The notes: generated by a model from the letters alone, not told the origin. Counted from the stretch's first letter, positions 9,088 to 18,547 are shown. The stretch is DNA of 64,000 bases from Halobacillus campisalis (GCF_030345335.1 NZ_JAPVRC010000002.1:186001-250000); one strand, 5' to 3'. Numbers and translations are program-made.

Positions 9088-9208
9088 ATATTTACACTAG
9101 TAGTCCTGCGGCTAAAAAAGAGGTGCGGGACTATCTTAATGAACAGGAATACCCCTCGTTACATACAGTACAAAAGAGGAATATTTTCTGGGAATTGAGG
9201 TTTAATCT

Positions 9209-10210
9209 ATGATATTAGTAACCGGAGCGGCCGGATTTATAGGGGCTCATCTGGCCAAACGGCTTGTTGAAGATGGGCACGCTGTAATAGGAATTGATAA
9301 TTTAAATGATTATTACGATGTAACTTTAAAGAAAGATCGGTTGCAGTGGCTGAAACACAAACTCTTTATTTTTGAAAAAGTCGATCGTGGAAACCGTGAT
9401 CAACTGAATCATATCTTTAATAAATATAGGCCGGCTGTCGTCATTGATTTAGCTGCCCAGGCAGGGGTTCGTTACAGTTTGGAAAATCCCCAGGCCTATA
9501 TAAAATCCAATGTGGCAGGATTTATGAATATACTGGAAGCCTGCCGTCACTATCCTGTCAAGCAACTTATTTACGCATCATCCAGCTCTGTCTATGGAGC
9601 TAACACAAAAATGCCCTTCTCTGTTCACGATAATGTTGATCACCCTGTCAGCCTGTACGCCGCGACTAAAAAGACTAATGAACTGATGGCTCATACTTAC
9701 AGTCATTTATATAAACTACCCACTACCGGCCTGCGATTTTTCACCGTTTATGGACCATGGGGACGTCCAGATATGGCTCTTTTCACTTTTACAAAAGCAA
9801 TACTCGAAGGAAAACCGATAAAAGTATATAATCATGGCCATATGGAAAGAGATTTCACATATATTGATGACATTGTTGAAGGTATTGTCAGGTTAATTGG
9901 AAAAGAACCTGTCCCTAATCTTAAATGGAGTGGTGACTCGCCTGACCCAGGAACAAGTTACGCCCCTTACAAAATCTATAACATTGGCAATAGTCGTCCC
10001 GTAAAACTAATGGATTTTATTACAGCCATTGAAGAAAAACTGGGAGTTCAAGCGAAGAAAGATTATTTACCCTTGCAGGATGGCGATGTCGTTGCCACTT
10101 ATGCAGATGTCGACGATTTAGTAAGAGATGTAGGTTATAAACCGAACACCTCCATAAAGGAAGGCGTCGGAAAGTTTGTTGATTGGTATAAAGACTATTA
10201 TGGAGTTTAA
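9209..10210 (+). CDS. ytcB: UDP-glucuronate 4-epimerase-like NAD-dependent epimerase
   Basis: A 333-residue extended short-chain dehydrogenase. [19 protein letters not shown] is the NAD-binding loop, [16 protein letters not shown] and [14 protein letters not shown] lead to the catalytic Tyr-x3-Lys in YAATKK. The insertion [18 protein letters not shown] and AAQAGVRYS are typical of UDP-glucuronate 4-epimerases (CapI/Gla type), which give UDP-galacturonate. The upstream dehydrogenase would supply UDP-glucuronate. Its position matches B. subtilis ytcB. The ribosome site (TTGAGG) is weaker than in its neighbours, and a 120-bp gap with an imperfect AGTCCTGC/GCGGGACT hairpin separates it from the previous gene. 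It is followed by a strong terminator. Confidence 0.85.
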   Translation: MILVTGAAGFIGAHLAKRLVEDGHAVIGIDNLNDYYDVTLKKDRLQWLKHKLFIFEKVDRGNRDQLNHIFNKYRPAVVIDLAAQAGVRYSLENPQAYIKSNVAGFMNILEACRHYPVKQLIYASSSSVYGANTKMPFSVHDNVDHPVSLYAATKKTNELMAHTYSHLYKLPTTGLRFFTVYGPWGRPDMALFTFTKAILEGKPIKVYNHGHMERDFTYIDDIVEGIVRLIGKEPVPNLKWSGDSPDPGTSYAPYKIYNIGNSRPVKLMDFITAIEEKLGVQAKKDYLPLQDGDVVATYADVDDLVRDVGYKPNTSIKEGVGKFVDWYKDYYGV

Positions 10211-10238
10211 GGAGCAGGTATAACACCCGCTCCTTTTT
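10210..10238 (+). terminator. Rho-independent terminator of the ytc-like operon
   Basis: GGAGCAGGT and ACCCGCTCC pair with one mismatch around ATAAC, followed directly by five T residues, right after the epimerase stop codon. Confidence 0.8.
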
Positions 10239-10377
10239 CGATGAGTATCAAAAGTTACTATTCCAAGAGATTACATATGTCCGTGGCTTTTTAGAGGGGG
10301 AGGAGCAGCGGATAATTAATTGTTTAAACGTATAATTAACATGTTGCGAAAACGATACACATGTAGTAAAATTTTAA

Positions 10378-10395
10378 TTGTGAATAACTTCACAA
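10378..10395. promoter_or_regulatory. Rex box 1 upstream of lldP
   Basis: TTGTGAATAACTTCACAA is a perfect TTGTGAA-N4-TTCACAA palindrome, the consensus for Rex, the NADH/NAD+-sensing repressor of fermentative and lactate genes in Gram-positive bacteria. It also fits TGTGA-N6-TCACA, so an Fnr/Crp-type protein is a formal alternative. Confidence 0.8.
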
Positions 10396-10433
10396 TATAT
10401 AAACACTCTAAGTTGTTATTTTTTTGTGAGTAT

Positions 10434-10451
10434 TTGTGAACATATTCACAA
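10434..10451. promoter_or_regulatory. Rex box 2 upstream of lldP
   Basis: TTGTGAACATATTCACAA is a second perfect Rex-type palindrome, 56 bp (about five helical turns) from the first and 42 bp before the lldP start codon. A stray half-site TTGTGAG lies between them. Binding of NADH-free Rex would block transcription of the permease. Confidence 0.8.
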
Positions 10452-10492
10452 ATAATTAATGAAAATTTTTGAAACTAAAGGGGCAGTTCATC

Positions 10493-12064
10493 ATGATTGT
10501 AGAAACATTTAATCCGTTCAATAACTTAGCAATTTCAGCAGCAGTAGCGGCCATTCCTATTTTATTATTTTTATTATGTTTAACTGTTTTAAGAATGAAA
10601 GGTATACAAGCTGCGTTATTAAACATAGCCGTTACGTTCAGTATTGCTATTATAGTATTTGAATTGCCATTAGGTGAAGCTGTGGGCAGTGTGATTGAGG
10701 GACTGATTCAAGGAATCATGCCTATTGGATTTATCATTGTGATGGCCGTCTGGTTATACAAAATTTCTATGAAATCAGGGAAATTTGATGTACTACGCGG
10801 CAGTATCGCTGGAATTTCTCAAGATCAGCGTATTCAACTATTACTTATCGGATTTTGCTTCAACGCTTTTCTTGAAGGGGCAGCCGGCTTTGGCGTACCT
10901 ATTGCTATATGTGCTGTAATGTTAGTATCCTTAGGCTTTAAACCTTTGAAGGCTGCTATGCTTTGTTTAGTGGCGAATGGTGCTTCAGGAGCCTTTGGCG
11001 CTATTGGTATACCTGTAGGAATCATCGATACGTTCAGCATTGAAGGAGTATCTTCAATGGATGTTTCGGTTATGACTGCACTGACTTTACCGATTATCAA
11101 CTTTACTATTCCGTTTTTATTAATATGGATCATTGATGGATTTAAAGGAATTAAAGAGGTCTTTCCTGCAATAATAGTGACTTCTGCTACTTATACAGTT
11201 ACACAAGCTATGATTACAGTTTGGGTTGGTCCTGAACTGGCGGATATTATTCCTTCTTTATTAGCAATGGGAGTATTGGCACTATTTCTTCAAAAGTGGC
11301 AGCCGCAACATATCTTTTTACTTAATGAACAAAAAATTGAACAAGAAAAATACAGTATTGGCTCTATCGTTAAGGCTTGGTCCCCATTTTATCTGCTGAC
11401 AATTTTCATATTCGTATGGAGCTTACCTGCTTTTAAAGGATTATTCGCAGAGGGGGGCTTACTTACAGGATCTCTTATAAAATTCGGAATACCTGGATCT
11501 TCCATTGATATCAGTCTGAATTTAATTGGAGCAACAGGCACAGCTATATTATTAGCTGGGTTAACTACGATAGCAACAACTAAAGCGATCAACCTTCCTG
11601 AGGGGCTCGGTCTCATTAAAAAAACGGTGGTTGAGTTCTGGATTCCTATTGTGATGATCAGCGCAATTATTGGAATTGCTAAACTAATGACATATGGCGG
11701 ACTCACTGTGGCTTTAGGAGAGGCCGTAGCCACAACAGGAGCGATTTTCCCACTGCTTTCTCCAATATTAGGATGGATTGGCGTGTTTATGACGGGATCT
11801 GTGGTTAATAACAATACGTTATTTGCCCCAATTCAAGCAACGGCAGGGGATATTCTTGGCACAAATTCTGCCCTCTTAATTTCTGCCAACACAGCGGGTG
11901 GAGTTATGGCAAAACTAGTATCTCCGCAATCCATCGTTATAGCGACTGCGGCCGTTGGTAAAATCGGGAGTGAAGCTATGCTTACTAAAATGGCTTTAAA
12001 ATACAGCATTGCTTTATTGATCTTTGTTTGTATTTGGACATTTATCTTATCTTTCTTTTTTTAA
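10493..12064 (+). CDS. lldP: L-lactate permease
   Basis: A 523-residue polytopic membrane carrier of the LctP/LldP family that moves lactate (and glycolate) with protons across the cytoplasmic membrane. Family features include IQLLLIGFCFNAFLEGAAGFGVPIAI, LVANGASGAFGAIGIPVGIID and the late FMTGSVVNNNTLFAPIQ and ANTAGGVMAKLVSPQSI. I set the start at the ATG at 10493 because AAAGGGG lies about ten bases upstream; an in-frame TTG at 10469 has no such site. Two perfect Rex boxes in the 280-bp upstream region indicate redox control, so the carrier is probably made when NADH accumulates. The gene is monocistronic with a strong terminator. No lactate dehydrogenase lies next to it. Confidence 0.92.
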   Translation: MIVETFNPFNNLAISAAVAAIPILLFLLCLTVLRMKGIQAALLNIAVTFSIAIIVFELPLGEAVGSVIEGLIQGIMPIGFIIVMAVWLYKISMKSGKFDVLRGSIAGISQDQRIQLLLIGFCFNAFLEGAAGFGVPIAICAVMLVSLGFKPLKAAMLCLVANGASGAFGAIGIPVGIIDTFSIEGVSSMDVSVMTALTLPIINFTIPFLLIWIIDGFKGIKEVFPAIIVTSATYTVTQAMITVWVGPELADIIPSLLAMGVLALFLQKWQPQHIFLLNEQKIEQEKYSIGSIVKAWSPFYLLTIFIFVWSLPAFKGLFAEGGLLTGSLIKFGIPGSSIDISLNLIGATGTAILLAGLTTIATTKAINLPEGLGLIKKTVVEFWIPIVMISAIIGIAKLMTYGGLTVALGEAVATTGAIFPLLSPILGWIGVFMTGSVVNNNTLFAPIQATAGDILGTNSALLISANTAGGVMAKLVSPQSIVIATAAVGKIGSEAMLTKMALKYSIALLIFVCIWTFILSFFF

Positions 12065-12084
12065 CTAACATCCGTCATCATAAC

Positions 12085-12129
12085 AAAGTCAACGACACAG
12101 CCGAGAGTCTGTCAGTCGTTGACTTTTTA
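12085..12129 (+). terminator. Rho-independent terminator of lldP
   Basis: AAAGTCAACGAC and GTCGTTGACTTTTT form a 12-bp perfect stem followed by T residues, 20 bp after the lldP stop. Confidence 0.85.
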
Positions 12130-12194
12130 CGTTTTATTGACCTTGGTTAAAAGACTGCCGGCTATCTTTTCTAAAAGAAACCGTAATCGCTGGT

Positions 12195-12329
12195 ATGAAC
12201 CATAGGCATAATAATAAATCCACTCAGCAGCCCGCTTCAGTCAATCCGTCTTCAATATCGGAAAAACCGCTTTCGGCAAGGGAAGCCATCAAAAATCTTT
12301 TAGCAGATCCTCAAGCTTCAACAAGTTAG
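12195..12329 (+). CDS. Possible 44-residue small protein
   Basis: An ATG-started frame encodes a short polar peptide beginning MNHRHNNKSTQQPASVNPSS and ending with a helical SAREAIKNLLADPQ segment. There is no clear ribosome site, and a second short frame ending KRNRNRWYEP stops just across its start. I recognise no family. It sits between the lldP terminator and the purT promoter region. It may be a spurious frame; residue composition is its only support. Confidence 0.22.
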   Translation: MNHRHNNKSTQQPASVNPSSISEKPLSAREAIKNLLADPQASTS

Positions 12330-12382
12330 TACTGCTTGGCGTCTATAAGTGAGACTGTGTGGAATTACTGAACCGGGTGATA

Positions 12383-12426
12383 AAATATGAACGTTTATTG
12401 TTATTTTTTAAAAAATGTTCGTTAAT
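12383..12426 (+). promoter_or_regulatory. Candidate PurR operator upstream of purT
   Basis: Two facing boxes, AAATATGAACGTT (12383-12395) and AATGTTCGTTAAT (12414-12426), resemble the PurBox pair (AWWWCCGAACWWT and its inverse, spaced about 17 bp) bound by PurR in bacilli. The second box differs from consensus at one position, the first at more. Location 80-120 bp before purT fits. Confidence 0.45.
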
Positions 12427-12504
12427 TGCCTGTATTACCTTGCTATATAGTGGTGATAGGGGATAAAATAACGGTAAATCAAAAACATTCAGGAGGATTT
12501 CGCC

Positions 12505-13683
12505 ATGTATGGAGCACCAAACCAACAAAATGCCCAAAAGATCATGCTGCTAGGAGCAGGGGAGTTAGGAAAAGAAGTTGTTATTGAGGCGCAGCGGCTA
12601 GGAGTAGAAACCATTGCTGTTGATCGATATGAAGGGGCGCCAGCGATGCAGACAGCTCATCGTTTTCATGTTATTGATATGCTGGATGGCAGACAACTGC
12701 GCGAAGTGATCGAACAAGAAAAACCTGATTTTATCGTACCTGAAATAGAAGCTATTGCAACAGCCACCCTGTTAGAAATGGAGCAGGAAGGGTATAACGT
12801 GATCCCTACAGCTTACGCCACCCAATTAACGATGGATCGGGAAGGCATACGTCGGCTGGCCAGTGAAAAACTCGATCTTCCAACGGCCAAATACGAGTTT
12901 GCTAATTCCTTGGAAGAATTAAAAGAAGCAGTAACCGTTATCGGTACGCCGTGCGTCATCAAACCCATTATGAGTTCTTCTGGAAAAGGGCAAAGTTTGT
13001 GCCGGACAGAAGCGGATATTGAAGCTTCCTGGCAGGAAGCCATCGGAAGCGGACGAGGAAACAGTACACGGGTGATCGTAGAAGAGTTCATTCATTTTGA
13101 ATCGGAAATTACTCTGTTAACCGTCCGCTCTTCCACAGGTACATTTTACTGTCCGCCCATTGGCCATCTCCAACAGGACGGGGATTACATTCAATCGTGG
13201 CAGCCCCATGGGATGAGCGAAGAAAACATCAGACAGGCAAAGGACATTGCGAAAAAAGTAACTGATGAGATCGGAGGGTATGGCGTCTTTGGAGTTGAGT
13301 TATTTATCACTTCAAATGGTGTGTACTTTAGTGAAGTATCTCCGCGGCCTCACGATACTGGAATGGTGACCTTGGTCACGCAGGATCTATCGGAGTTTGC
13401 TCTTCATGTACGGGCGATTTTAGGATATCCAGTAGAAGATATTCAGCTTGTGACCGAAGGGGCGAGTCACGCTGTAAAATCCACAATTGAAAGCAATAAC
13501 TATCAAATATCTGGAATAGCTAATGCACTAACTGTGCCTCGCACTCAAGTACGGATCTTTGGGAAGCCTTCTACCAATTTCGGCCGCCGCATGGCTGTAG
13601 TGCTCAGCCAGGCGGAAAGTGTAGAAGAAGCAAGCGCGAGGGCCAAAGAGGCAGCTTCTCAAATGAATATAGGAAGTAATTAA
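12505..13683 (+). CDS. purT: Formate-dependent phosphoribosylglycinamide formyltransferase
   Basis: A 392-residue ATP-grasp enzyme that uses formate and ATP to formylate glycinamide ribonucleotide in purine synthesis, bypassing the folate-dependent PurN step. The N-terminal [21 protein letters not shown] matches the PurT/PurK preATP-grasp domain. [16 protein letters not shown] is the glycine-rich ATP loop, and [28 protein letters not shown] carries the metal-binding acidic residues. Length is normal. The ATG follows AGGAGG. It stands alone, away from any pur operon, behind a candidate PurR operator and before a strong terminator. The call is firm. Confidence 0.93.
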   Translation: MYGAPNQQNAQKIMLLGAGELGKEVVIEAQRLGVETIAVDRYEGAPAMQTAHRFHVIDMLDGRQLREVIEQEKPDFIVPEIEAIATATLLEMEQEGYNVIPTAYATQLTMDREGIRRLASEKLDLPTAKYEFANSLEELKEAVTVIGTPCVIKPIMSSSGKGQSLCRTEADIEASWQEAIGSGRGNSTRVIVEEFIHFESEITLLTVRSSTGTFYCPPIGHLQQDGDYIQSWQPHGMSEENIRQAKDIAKKVTDEIGGYGVFGVELFITSNGVYFSEVSPRPHDTGMVTLVTQDLSEFALHVRAILGYPVEDIQLVTEGASHAVKSTIESNNYQISGIANALTVPRTQVRIFGKPSTNFGRRMAVVLSQAESVEEASARAKEAASQMNIGSN

Positions 13684-13749
13684 ATACAACGGCTGTTATG
13701 GAATAAGAGAAGAATGTTGCTCAGTTTTATGTTTGCCGTTAAACACATG

Positions 13750-13783
13750 AAAGGGATCCTAAACAAAAAGGGTCCCTTTTTTT
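13750..13783 (+). terminator. Rho-independent terminator of purT
   Basis: AAAGGGATCC and GGGTCCCTTT pair (one wobble) and are followed by TTTT, about 70 bp after the purT stop. Confidence 0.8.
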
Positions 13784-14069
13784 GTTCAATAAACAGAGTG
13801 TTATATAGAAGATCCACAAAATATAGTAAACACAGAGTATTTTAATTAGTAGATGGTCACAGCCTGAAAAAGCAGCCTTCAAATGCTGGTGAAAATTCTT
13901 CGATAAGCTTAAAGATGTTTCAATTTCCTAAATAAAGGATACATTCCTACCATGATGGTTAAATAAAGCCATATAAATATATGCAGAACATATAGTTCCT
14001 TTTAAGATCGTTTATTAAATAGCATGCAGAATTCCTGAAGACTCAATTCCTAGATAGTAGTGAGAGTCA
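13784..14069. other. AT-rich intergenic stretch without recognised content
   Basis: No frame with a ribosome site, no terminator and no obvious operator was seen between the purT terminator and the second repeat pair. Confidence 0.6.
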
Positions 14070-14188
14070 GGGATTCCGGGAAACGATTCGCTTTCCGTAG
14101 GCGTGCGCTGAGCCTCCTCAGGCTACGCCTTCCGGGATCTCATCCAACCCGCGTATCCCACAGGAGTCTCACCGTTCCCCTCCATCCC
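14070..14188 (+). repeat. Palindromic repeat, plus orientation, copy 2
   Basis: The core has GATTCCGGGAAACG, CGCTTTCCGTAGG, GAGCCTCCTCAGGC, GGGATCTCATCC and CCCACAGGAGTCTC, the same order as at 1956-2073, but is more diverged and lacks the long flanks of copies 1 and 3. Confidence 0.75.
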
Positions 14189-14242
14189 TTGCGTTATGTG
14201 AATTCCAGGCATCGACTATGCTCTCTCCCTTACAATAAGGGT

Positions 14243-14414
14243 GGTTTCGTATCTCGCATTATGGTAATGGGTTCTTGGAAATGGAGAGACTCCTGCGTGA
14301 AAGGATAGACTGGCAAGACCCCACAGAGCTTTTAGCTCGAGGAGGCTTGCCGTCTTCCCCGCGGAAAGCGATCCATTTCCAAGAACCCATTCTTCAAGCA
14401 AGAATAACGAAACC
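14243..14414 (-). repeat. Palindromic repeat, minus orientation, copy 2
   Basis: The element is enclosed by GGTTTCGT and ACGAAACC. Inside, GGGTTCTTGGAAATGGAGAG pairs with TCCATTTCCAAGAACCC, and GACTCCTGCGTG, GACCCCACAGAGC, GAGGAGGCTTGCC and GCGGAAAGCGA follow the minus-oriented pattern of 2395-2507. It forms an inverted pair with 14070-14188, about 55 bp apart, and ends 60 bp before the aldehyde dehydrogenase gene. Confidence 0.78.
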
Positions 14415-14476
14415 TATCTTCAGATTAAGAGAAATAAATGAAATTTGTACTGAGATTCTAAATATAAGGAGAATAA

Positions 14477-15904
14477 ATGATGAGAAACTATTTGCAACAT
14501 TATATTAACGGTGAATGGGTAGACTCTACCGGTTCAGAAACAGAAGTAGTCGTCAACCCGGCGACTGAAGAAGTCATTGGAAACATCAGCTTAGGAACAA
14601 AAGAAGATTTAGATAAAGCAGTACAGGCAGCGCGTGACGCGTTTCCGGCATTTTCACAAACCACGAAAGAAGAACGAGTAGAAATGCTCGAAAATATTGC
14701 GAAAGAATATGAAAATAGAAAAGATGAAATCATTGAAACCATCACGGACGAACTAGGATCTCCACTAGAGATCTCTGAGAAAGTACACTTCATGATGGGG
14801 TATAACCACTTTTCTCAAGCAGCAGAATCGCTGAAGAAATTTTCATTCACGGAAGACCATGGCGGTCATACGCGTGTGAAGGAATCGATTGGAGTCAGCG
14901 GTCTGATTACCCCGTGGAATTTCCCGACTAATCAGACATCCACAAAAATTGCGAGTGCATTTGCGGCAGGGAGTCCTGTCATCTTGAAGCCCGCAGAACA
15001 AACACCTTTTGCTGCGATTATTTTAGCTGAAATTTTCGATAAAGTCGGAGTTCCTAAAGGCGCTTTCAATCTTGTGAACGGATCAGGGAAAGTCATTGGT
15101 GATGGAATCAGTTCCCACCCTGGTATTGATTTTGTTTCGTTTACCGGCTCTGGAGCAACAGGTGAGAAAATCATGAAAAATGCTTCAGAAACGATTAAGA
15201 AAGTCGCCCTTGAACTCGGCGGAAAATCACCGCTCGTCATACTAGATGATGCGAATGTAGAGGAAGCCGCAAAAGCAGCCGTCAGTCACATTGCAACAAA
15301 TTCCGGACAAGTCTGTTCTGCAGCCACCCGGACATTGATTCCATCCTCCATGAAGGACGAGTTCGAACGGGCGATGAAGAAAGCACTGGCTGACTTTCCT
15401 GTCGGAGATCCGCGTGAAGGTAATTACGTAGGTCCGCTCGTTTCGAAGAAGCAGTGGGATACGGTGCAATCCTATATTGAAAAAGGGATTGAAGAAGGAG
15501 CTACACTGTTAGTCGGAGGTACCGGTAAACCAGAAGGGCTCGAAAAAGGGTACTATACTAAACCGACAATCTTTACGGATGTCGACAATCAAATGGTCAT
15601 CGCTCAGGAAGAAATCTTCGGACCTGTCATGACGGTGATCACCTATGACACGATCGAAGAAGCCATTCAGATTTCTAACGATACGATTTATGGTCTGGCT
15701 GGATATGTATACGGAAAAGATTCAGAAACGCTTAGAAAAGTGGCCTCAAGCATCCGCGCAGGACGAGTGAAGGTCAATGATGCCGAAGCTGACTTTTCTT
15801 CACCGTTCGGCGGCTTTAAACAGTCTGGTATCGGAAGAGAGTGGGGCGACTTCGGAATTGAAGAATATCTTGAAGTGAAAACCATTTTAGGTTATCCGTC
15901 CTAA
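14477..15904 (+). CDS. NAD(P)-dependent aldehyde dehydrogenase
   Basis: A 475-residue member of the ALDH superfamily that oxidises an aldehyde to its acid. Motifs in order are [26 protein letters not shown] (cofactor lysine), [21 protein letters not shown] with the general-base Glu, [11 protein letters not shown] with nucleophile C280, and [12 protein letters not shown]. Length and all catalytic residues are normal. The closest general type is the broad-specificity group annotated as DhaS/YfmT-like; the substrate cannot be read from the sequence. AAGGAG lies 5 bases before the ATG at 14477 and 8 before the in-frame ATG at 14480, so either may be used. It is monocistronic, with repeats upstream and a strong terminator downstream. 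Confidence 0.88.
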   Translation: MMRNYLQHYINGEWVDSTGSETEVVVNPATEEVIGNISLGTKEDLDKAVQAARDAFPAFSQTTKEERVEMLENIAKEYENRKDEIIETITDELGSPLEISEKVHFMMGYNHFSQAAESLKKFSFTEDHGGHTRVKESIGVSGLITPWNFPTNQTSTKIASAFAAGSPVILKPAEQTPFAAIILAEIFDKVGVPKGAFNLVNGSGKVIGDGISSHPGIDFVSFTGSGATGEKIMKNASETIKKVALELGGKSPLVILDDANVEEAAKAAVSHIATNSGQVCSAATRTLIPSSMKDEFERAMKKALADFPVGDPREGNYVGPLVSKKQWDTVQSYIEKGIEEGATLLVGGTGKPEGLEKGYYTKPTIFTDVDNQMVIAQEEIFGPVMTVITYDTIEEAIQISNDTIYGLAGYVYGKDSETLRKVASSIRAGRVKVNDAEADFSSPFGGFKQSGIGREWGDFGIEEYLEVKTILGYPS

Positions 15905-15945
15905 AGAAATGAGAGACCAACGTATTTCAAATAATAATTTTACCT

Positions 15946-15984
15946 GCCTGCCCCTCGGTATGAAATGAGGGGCAGGCGTTTTTT
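15946..15984 (+). terminator. Rho-independent terminator of the aldehyde dehydrogenase
   Basis: GCCTGCCCCTC and GAGGGGCAGGC form an 11-bp GC-rich stem followed by GTTTTTT. Confidence 0.9.
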
Positions 15985-16106
15985 ATGAAAGGATTCCATA
16001 CTATGGAAAATAACGGTTGGCAGGGGAATGAACGCACAAGAATGTTTTACGTTTGATTATGAAGGAATACTATGTATCGTAGTTATTTTTGAAAAGGAGT
16101 GGTGGA

Positions 16107-16835
16107 ATGGGCAAATTTATACTTAATCTAATCGCTTACCTTCTCGTGATCACCGTTAATGGGCTTGCTAATGCGTTACCTCTTAATGGACAAACGACAG
16201 GTGACATTTCAAATAGGCTGAACGTGCTGTTTACTCCGGCTGGATATGTGTTCAGTATATGGGGATTCATTTACATCCTCCTTGGTATTTGGGTTATTTC
16301 TCAATTTCCTTCAAGCCGTCGAAATCTACCTGTTTACCAGACCACGAGCTTTCTTTTTGTATTAAGCAGTATTCTGAACAGCCTTTGGATTTTTATGTGG
16401 CACTATGAATTCTTTGGTCTCTCGGTCATTGTGATGCTTCTTTTACTGACGACCTTGATCCGTTTATATGTTAAAGCAAAAGCGGCAGATGCATCTTTCT
16501 TTGAATTACTTCCTTTCTCCGTTTATCTTGGCTGGATCAGCGTCGCAACGATCACCAATATCAGTTATTATTTAAATTACCTTGGCTGGAACGGGGGTGG
16601 GATTTCGGATGCGCTCTGGACTTTCGTGTTATTAATTGTTGCTGTAACGCTGGCTCTCTATTTCATGAGAAGTGAAAAGGATTGGGTATACCCACTCGTT
16701 TTCGTCTGGGCATTCAACGGCATAGGTGTAAAAAATGACGTCGCTGACGTGCCTTTAGTAGTTTACTCATCCTATATCCTGGCAGCCGGTCTTTTCCTTA
16801 TCACCATTATATACGCATTGAAGCTAAGAAAATAA
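16107..16835 (+). CDS. TspO/MBR-related tryptophan-rich membrane protein
   Basis: A 242-residue integral membrane protein with about seven hydrophobic segments. The stretch LFTPAGYVFSIWGFIYILLG resembles the proline- and tryptophan-rich first part of TspO/MBR proteins, and WNGGGISDALW and FVWAFNGIGVKND recall later motifs. Classical TspO is about 160 residues with five helices, so this is the longer form found in Firmicutes, often called tryptophan-rich sensory protein; porphyrin binding is not shown for it. I chose the ATG at 16107 because AAGGAG lies 8 bases upstream; the frame also opens at a TTG at 16089 that overlaps that site. A terminator follows. Confidence 0.65.
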   Translation: MGKFILNLIAYLLVITVNGLANALPLNGQTTGDISNRLNVLFTPAGYVFSIWGFIYILLGIWVISQFPSSRRNLPVYQTTSFLFVLSSILNSLWIFMWHYEFFGLSVIVMLLLLTTLIRLYVKAKAADASFFELLPFSVYLGWISVATITNISYYLNYLGWNGGGISDALWTFVLLIVAVTLALYFMRSEKDWVYPLVFVWAFNGIGVKNDVADVPLVVYSSYILAAGLFLITIIYALKLRK

Positions 16836-16900
16836 TTGCCGTGTTCCATTGCGACACTGTGAAAATCATTTCAGGTTAACAACTTGTTTTCCTTAGGGAG

Positions 16901-16933
16901 CGTGGTGAGTCTCATCAGTCTTGCCACGTTTTT
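16901..16933 (+). terminator. Terminator of the TspO-like gene
   Basis: CGTGGTGAG pairs with CTTGCCACG (two wobbles) and is followed by TTTTT. Confidence 0.6.
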
Positions 16934-17016
16934 CTTTATGCAGTCTGTGTGAAATCCATAATCGTAACTCATTTCATAACCGATAACATTCTAGAAACTG
17001 GGTAAACCATTTTCGA

Positions 17017-17030
17017 TGTTAACGTTTACA
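17017..17030 (+). promoter_or_regulatory. Candidate cre (CcpA) site before the glucan ABC operon
   Basis: TGTTAACGTTTACA matches the cre consensus TGWAANCGNTNWCA at all but one fixed position. It lies about 105 bp upstream of the -35 box, where catabolite repression or looping is possible. Confidence 0.5.
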
Positions 17031-17077
17031 TTATTGTTTTGACAATAGAATATAGTATAAATTCCGTCACTTTCCAC

Positions 17078-17099
17078 TTTAAGAAACCGGTTTACTAAA
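17078..17099. promoter_or_regulatory. LacI-family operator, upstream site
   Basis: AGAAACCGGTTTACT is an imperfect copy of the perfect palindrome at 17201-17226 with the same GAAACCGGTTT centre. It lies upstream of the promoter, 123 bp from the downstream site, suggesting a repression loop by the LacI protein encoded at 20465. Confidence 0.6.
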
Positions 17100-17135
17100 A
17101 TACGGGTGAATTATTTGAATTTTTATAAAAAACTA

Positions 17136-17164
17136 TTGAAAACGGATACATATACCTTTATAAT
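17136..17164 (+). promoter_or_regulatory. Sigma-A promoter of the glucan operon
   Basis: TTGAAA (17136-17141) and TATAAT (17159-17164) are separated by exactly 17 bp. Transcription should start near 17171, between the two operators. Confidence 0.75.
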
Positions 17165-17200
17165 CAACTTAAGTTATCAAATCATTTGATTTTTTTTAAC

Positions 17201-17226
17201 TATTAACGAAACCGGTTTCGTTAATA
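17201..17226. promoter_or_regulatory. LacI-family operator, perfect palindrome
   Basis: A perfect 26-bp palindrome centred on GAAACC/GGTTTC with TATTAAC arms, just downstream of the predicted start point. This is the position for a roadblock repressor. A related site lies at 22871-22891 before the GH16 gene. Confidence 0.8.
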
Positions 17227-17272
17227 GGATGATCGTTTCCTTGGTTATTTAAAATGGAGGGGGAAAGACATA

Positions 17273-18547
17273 ATGAAATTGAAAAAAAGTTTACTTTCTG
17301 GCTTACTGTTGAGTATGTGTGCGTTTCTTATCGCTTGTGGTGGAGATGAAGATTCAGCTTCAGGTGAAGGCGATAATGTTACGTTGGATTTCTGGGTGTT
17401 TGGAGCAACCAATTATGAAGATTTAGCAAAAGAGTATGAGGAAGAAAATCCTGATGTGAAAATTAATATTAAAACTTCTGAATTAGAAGATCATCACAAC
17501 AGCCTTTTTACTGCAATATCTGCAGGTACTGGGGCTCCTGATCTAACTATGATCGAAGTGGATCAATTGGATCGATATAGAGAAGCTCAAGATCGTTTTA
17601 CTAATATGTATGATTTAGGAGCAGATGAAATTGAAGATCAATACTTAGATTGGAAATGGAACATGGCAGCAAATGGAGAAGGTGATTTCCTTTTCGGCCT
17701 TCCGACTGATATCGGGCCAAAAGCGATGTATTATCACACCGGAGTTTTTGAAAATGCAGGTCTTCCAACAGATCCAGATGAAGTGAGCGAATTGATTTCA
17801 ACACCTGAAGCGTTCACGGATGCGGCGGATAAAGTGCTGGAAGCTACAGATAAACCTATGGTCGATAGTATGGAAATGGCTTTCCGAGCAAATATGGATG
17901 CGTTAGAACAAAGTTATTTTAATCGTGATGGCGAATTACTGATTAGTGAAAATAACGGTGTTAAAGACGCTTACGATTATGCAGTTGAATTGCATGAGCA
18001 AGGGTATGTCAGCGACTTTGAAATGTGGACTCCTGAATGGGGAGACGCCTTGAATAAAGGAAGTTTCGGCGTTGAAATGGCCCCAGCCTGGCTTAAGGGC
18101 TATATGACAGAGAATGCACCTGAAGCTTCTGGAGATTGGCGCGTGACGACGCTTCCGAGTGACTTTGCTGGAAACTGGGGAGGCTCTTATGTAGCAATCC
18201 CTGAAGAAACGGAACACAGTGAAGAAGCTTATGAATTCTCCAAGTGGCTGTTGTCACCAGAGAATCAATTGAAATCTTTCACAGAGAGCGGTCTTTTCCC
18301 TTCAACACCAGAAACGTATGAAATGGAAGAATTCACCTCAAACTCTGATGAGTATTTCGGTGGTCAGAACACAGCGGAATACTTTGCTAAAGCAGCTGAA
18401 GAAATCACTGAGGTTTACAAAGGACCTAAGTATGTAACGGTTAATAATGAAGTATTGACTGCGCTTAGAAACGTTCAGGAAGGTGGAGACCCTGAGCAGG
18501 AATGGGAGGAAGCAGTGGAACGTATCGAAGGGTTAATTGATCGATAA
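17273..18547 (+). CDS. ABC sugar-binding lipoprotein of the glucan locus
   Basis: A 424-residue extracellular solute-binding protein (family 1). The N-terminal positively charged hydrophobic signal ends in LIAC, a lipobox, so C22 is lipidated and the protein is anchored outside the membrane. An acidic linker follows, then the binding domain beginning VTLDFWVFGATNYEDLAKEYEEENPDVKIN and including GTGAPDLTMIEVDQLDRY. Family 1 proteins bind oligosaccharides; the GH1 and GH16 genes in the same cluster point to beta-1,3-gluco-oligosaccharides. The ATG follows GGAGGGGG. The next genes encode the two permeases; no ATPase gene is present, so a shared MsmX-type ATPase elsewhere is expected. Expression should depend on the LacI operators and the cre site upstream. 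Confidence 0.9.
   Translation: MKLKKSLLSGLLLSMCAFLIACGGDEDSASGEGDNVTLDFWVFGATNYEDLAKEYEEENPDVKINIKTSELEDHHNSLFTAISAGTGAPDLTMIEVDQLDRYREAQDRFTNMYDLGADEIEDQYLDWKWNMAANGEGDFLFGLPTDIGPKAMYYHTGVFENAGLPTDPDEVSELISTPEAFTDAADKVLEATDKPMVDSMEMAFRANMDALEQSYFNRDGELLISENNGVKDAYDYAVELHEQGYVSDFEMWTPEWGDALNKGSFGVEMAPAWLKGYMTENAPEASGDWRVTTLPSDFAGNWGGSYVAIPEETEHSEEAYEFSKWLLSPENQLKSFTESGLFPSTPETYEMEEFTSNSDEYFGGQNTAEYFAKAAEEITEVYKGPKYVTVNNEVLTALRNVQEGGDPEQEWEEAVERIEGLIDR

Noticed and set aside
9100-9136. AGTCCTGC/GCGGGACT hairpin as terminator before the epimerase gene
   Set aside because: No T run follows and the loop is long; kept only as a note in the epimerase entry.
10321-10377. cre site in GTTGCGAAAACGATACAC before lldP
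   Set aside because: Four fixed positions of the cre consensus do not match.
14060-14508. Open frames of 77-82 codons before the aldehyde dehydrogenase
   Set aside because: They run through the repeat pair and have no ribosome sites.
17039-17062. TTGACA followed by TATAAA as a promoter
   Set aside because: The spacing is only 11 bp; the TTGAAA-17-TATAAT pair at 17136-17164 is far better.
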